Part shown: in pieces, positions 61,467 through 64,000 of the stretch | Layout: every line of letters starts with the position of its first letter | How positions within the stretch are numbered: the first letter of the stretch is position 1 | Assembly (NCBI GenBank): GCA_024362935.1 | Contig: JANCRA010000007.1 | Span: forward strand, 16,958,003 to 17,022,002 | DNA from: Setophaga petechia | Lineage: Eukaryota; Chordata; Aves; Passeriformes; Parulidae | DNA length: 64,000 bases | Direction of reading: 5' to 3' | Position numbers and translations under genes: made by a program | Notes under the pieces: model-generated | Databases searched by the model: none | What the model saw: only the letters and a program-made list of their open reading frames with translations | What the model was told of the DNA's origin: nothing

Positions 61467-62200
61467 GTAAAACACTGAGCATGTGGTTGGTGCACAAAGC
61501 CTGGGCTACATTCTGCTTACCTTAGGACTTAGGGAACTCACTAAAGCTGCAGTGATTTAAGGGAAGATAGAATTCTAATTCCAATATAATTTATGATGAA
61601 TTATTCCACTTGCTATCTATGACCTGTTTCAGCTGCTTCAGGGAAAAGAAAATTAAAAATTAATGTTTCTTATAATATATCATGTTTTCTGCTCCTCTGT
61701 TTCCTTCCCATCTAGCAGCTGAAGGAGAGTTTTGTCTCATTGTGGCCATCTTAGAGGCAGATACCTCCTTTATATGTGATTACATTCATTCACTGTTCAG
61801 GGGAAATTATGAAAAGAATTATTAACCTACTCTTACAAGTAATTTCTGGAATGACTTAAGCACTCAATGTTTCTAACTGTCCACTGAATACTTAGGAAAT
61901 TGGTATATATGACTAAATCAGGGAAGTTGTTTTTAAGTTTGGATGTCAAACTAGATTAATATACAAAGCATTTCATACAACCTGCCTCTGCAAACAGGTT
62001 ATTACATTATTACGTACTTGAATGAAATGTCACATGAGATGATATAGCTGAGTGAAATAATTAATATTTCAGGATATTCATATGATGCAGCTTTCACATA
62101 GAGTGTAATTTTTTTTTCATTGCTGGAAGATTTGTGATAACTTTGAAAGGCTGGTAGAGTCACTGTTGATTATTTCTATGTATATTTATTTTTCCAACAG
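61467..62200 (+). other. SORBS1 intron
   Basis: AT-rich unique sequence; I see nothing in it beyond the splice sites. Confidence 0.8.
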
Positions 62201-62264
62201 AATACAGACAGATCGAAGGACTGGTACAAGACGATGTTCAAACAGATCCACAAGCTAAATAGAG
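62201..62264 (+). CDS. SORBS1: SORBS1 SoHo core exon (DWYKTMFKQIHKLNR)
   Basis: This 64-base exon (phase 0-1) follows a T-rich tract ending TTTCCAACAG and ends AGAG|GTACTG. It encodes NTDRSKDWYKTMFKQIHKLN plus R, identical to human SORBS1 except Asp for Glu at the third residue. This is the sorbin-homology core, which in the CAP/ponsin family binds flotillin and targets the protein to lipid rafts. KLNR rather than MVHKP assigns it to SORBS1 and not SORBS2. Confidence 0.98.
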
Positions 62265-63398
62265 GTACTGTAGCACAGATGGGTTTTATTTACTTTAAAA
62301 GGCCACCTTGATGACATTTTGTTTCATCCATGTGAAGAATTTTACTGGATGTTAAATAAAAGCATTTAATGTTAGTTAGTGTGTGCTCTGCACCACAGAA
62401 CTCAACCAATGTATTTGAAAAATTTGAAGTCAGAGGTAGGAGAACATTGAAGTCCAAAGGAAGGTCTGAGTTGTTCTGAAAGGTGAACTGCAGTGCCCTC
62501 ATGAAATCAACTATACTGTTTGAGACCAGAAAAGCTGATAATAATTCCATACTTAGGGAAAATAGATCCCTGAACTCCACTTTTACCAGCTAACCCAATC
62601 TACACACTTTTAAAATACAGTAGGTTATCTCTGAAACTTCTTTGTGCATAAGAGGAAACTTTTTACACTGTTAAGCTTTAGTACCTGCACAACAAAGCAG
62701 GATTTGAAGTTCACTGAAACCTGTGGAAGGGTTTCCATTAATTATTGGTGAGTTTAGAATCTGAATTCTGCTTTTTCAAAACCCTAATCTTTCTCCTTTG
62801 AAAACCTAGAATTGTGGTGAGCACTTACAAACTTCACAGTGGTGAACTCTCAGGGGATTCCCACCGTGGGGCACTTCTATGCCTGATTGATGATGCATTC
62901 ACATTTTTCTGTGTGAGAAATGGCTGCAGTAGCACTTGCAAGCTGACCCCTCTGAACAGCCTGACACACAGGCAGGCACAACTCAGATCTGTGCTTCTGG
63001 AACCAAATGCAGAGCATGCAAAACTGGAGCTGAATTTGCTGTTGCAGGTGCTGTCCTGATGAGCTTTATGCATAGATAAATGCTGTGCTGCAGTGGATGG
63101 GATGAGGAGGAGTTGAACTATTTCCTAATCCTGCTGCTCCTAACAGAGGTTCTTTAGTTCAGCTAAAGCCCATGCTCAGATGGAGGAGAATGAGTTCAGT
63201 CCCCTTGGCTTCCAGGATCACTCCCAAGGCCCAGACATGCAAGGCAGCAATGAACAAAGAGGCATTCTAGGTTGTGTCATGCTAGAACATCAGCATGAGA
63301 GGGACTGTAGTCAGCTTGAATAGATTCTTGGCTTGCCCTTCTTCCCCATAAAATCTGTCCTCTCTGTTCTTTTTTGCAAATCATGTTCCTCTCCTTAG
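62265..63398 (+). other. SORBS1 intron
   Basis: Open frames on both strands around 62814-63073 are short and unrecognised. No repeat or additional exon is supported. Confidence 0.8.
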
Positions 63399-63473
63399 AC
63401 AATCCTGAAGAAAACCCTTATTGCCCTACCTACACATTTCCTGAACTTCCTGAAATCCAGCAAAAAACTGAAG
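63399..63473 (+). CDS. SORBS1: SORBS1 cassette exon, NPYCPTYTFP repeat unit 1
   Basis: This 75-base exon (phase 1-1) lies between TTCCTCTCCTTAG and G|GTACCA. It encodes DNPEENPYCPTYTFPELPEI plus QQKTE, matching human DTPEENPYFPTYKFPELPEIQQTSE. The core NPYxPTYxFP reappears in the next exon, so the two are related by exon duplication. The mouse form I recall skips both. The Tyr residues in NPY and PTY are possible phosphorylation or SH2/PTB-binding positions (NPxY itself is not present). Confidence 0.93.
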
Positions 63474-63795
63474 GTACCAGAAGTTTAGTCAGAGTATCTG
63501 TTGTCTTGTGCTTTGAGTTAACTGTACTATAGTACCCTAATAATAACTAGATTCAGGTTCTAGTTTTCTGTTACCCTACCTGGAAATTCAGTTATTCCCA
63601 GTATACCTTCTTGTGTGATGCATAAAATAACTAAATCTTTGCTAATCCATTAATCTCTTTTAAAATATTATACCATTTACCCTAGTGTTATTAAAGTAGG
63701 GAGTAAAATCATATGGTGATAGAAGTTGGGGAATGAAGCAGAACCTCCACTTCACTGTGGATAGTCTTAAAATCCACTGCTTTTCTCTGCTGCAG
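63474..63795 (+). other. SORBS1 intron between duplicated exons
   Basis: A short 322-base intron separating the two NPYxPTYxFP exons. Nothing else is visible. Confidence 0.85.
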
Positions 63796-63858
63796 AAGAC
63801 AATCCTTATTCTCCTACATACCAGTTTCCTGCGTCTACTCCTAGTCCTATCTCTGAAG
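63796..63858 (+). CDS. SORBS1: SORBS1 cassette exon, NPYSPTYQFP repeat unit 2
   Basis: This 63-base exon (phase 1-1) lies between TTTTCTCTGCTGCAG and G|GTAATA. It encodes EDNPYSPTYQFPASTPSPIS plus E, almost identical to human EDNPYTPTYQFPASTPSPKSE. It is the second copy of the NPYxPTYxFP unit, only 322 bases after the first. In human the following exon carries a third, weaker unit (DLYSPRYSF), expected just beyond this window. This is the last coding sequence visible; the gene continues to the right. Confidence 0.95.
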
Positions 63859-64000
63859 GTAATAATTAAGGTCCATATCTATTTTTTCTGCACAAATGCT
63901 GCCTTATCAATTTATTTTCTTCCTGGAGTTTTTTCTAGTTGCTGAGCTTTATGCTACCTCATAATGATTTGCTGCATTCTAAGCATTGCCTTGACTGTAT

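Noticed and set aside
1..64000. tRNA, rRNA, CRISPR, intact transposon or endogenous retrovirus
   Set aside because: I looked for tRNA boxes A/B, repeat-spacer arrays, LTR pairs and pol-like motifs and saw none; only decayed SINE and CR1-like traces are present.

Overview
The window looks like vertebrate nuclear DNA carrying the 5' part of one gene, SORBS1 (CAP/ponsin), on the + strand. SORBS1 is an adaptor of focal adhesions, stress fibres and muscle costameres, with an N-terminal sorbin-homology (SoHo) region and three C-terminal SH3 domains. The identification rests on a chain of short exons with consensus splice sites and matching phases. Their translation follows the known SORBS1 N-terminus, including the core SKDWYKTMFKQIHKLNR, which separates it from SORBS2 (IHMVHKP at the same place). 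The gene continues past the right edge: the rest of the protein, including all SH3 domains, is not here.

The organism is most likely a sauropsid, probably a bird. Interspersed repeats are sparse, I see no Alu, B1 or L1 elements, and the recognisable repeats are old MIR-like pieces and one decayed CR1-like 3' end. No species can be named from sequence alone.

Layout. Bases 1-34200 hold no exon I can support and are probably 5' intron or upstream DNA. They contain small simple repeats, old SINE debris and several AT-rich blocks that look like conserved non-coding elements. At 34120-34340 there is a plausible alternative promoter and first exon: E-box, TATA-like box, ATG in strong context and GTAAGG donor. 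Its reading frame enters the next exon (42972-43027) in exact phase and adds 26 residues before the conserved MSSE start. From 42972 on, coding exons lie at 43869, 45945, 48994, 50611, 50810, 53158, 54541, 57852, 60091, 61291, 62201, 63399 and 63796. From the ATG at 43018 they encode about 719 residues if all are joined.

The phases show a strongly modular 5' half. The exons at 43869, 45945, 48994, 50611, 60091, 63399 and 63796 are phase 1-1, and those at 53158 and 54541 are phase 0-0, so each can be skipped without a frameshift. The published mouse form, as I recall it, skips several of them. RBFOX-type TGCATG motifs sit next to three cassettes. The 801-base exon at 53158 is the least familiar part: a proline/serine-rich segment absent from the canonical human protein as I remember it, with a class II SH3 ligand and two competing donor sites.

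No rRNA, tRNA, intact mobile element, CRISPR array or second protein-coding gene could be supported.
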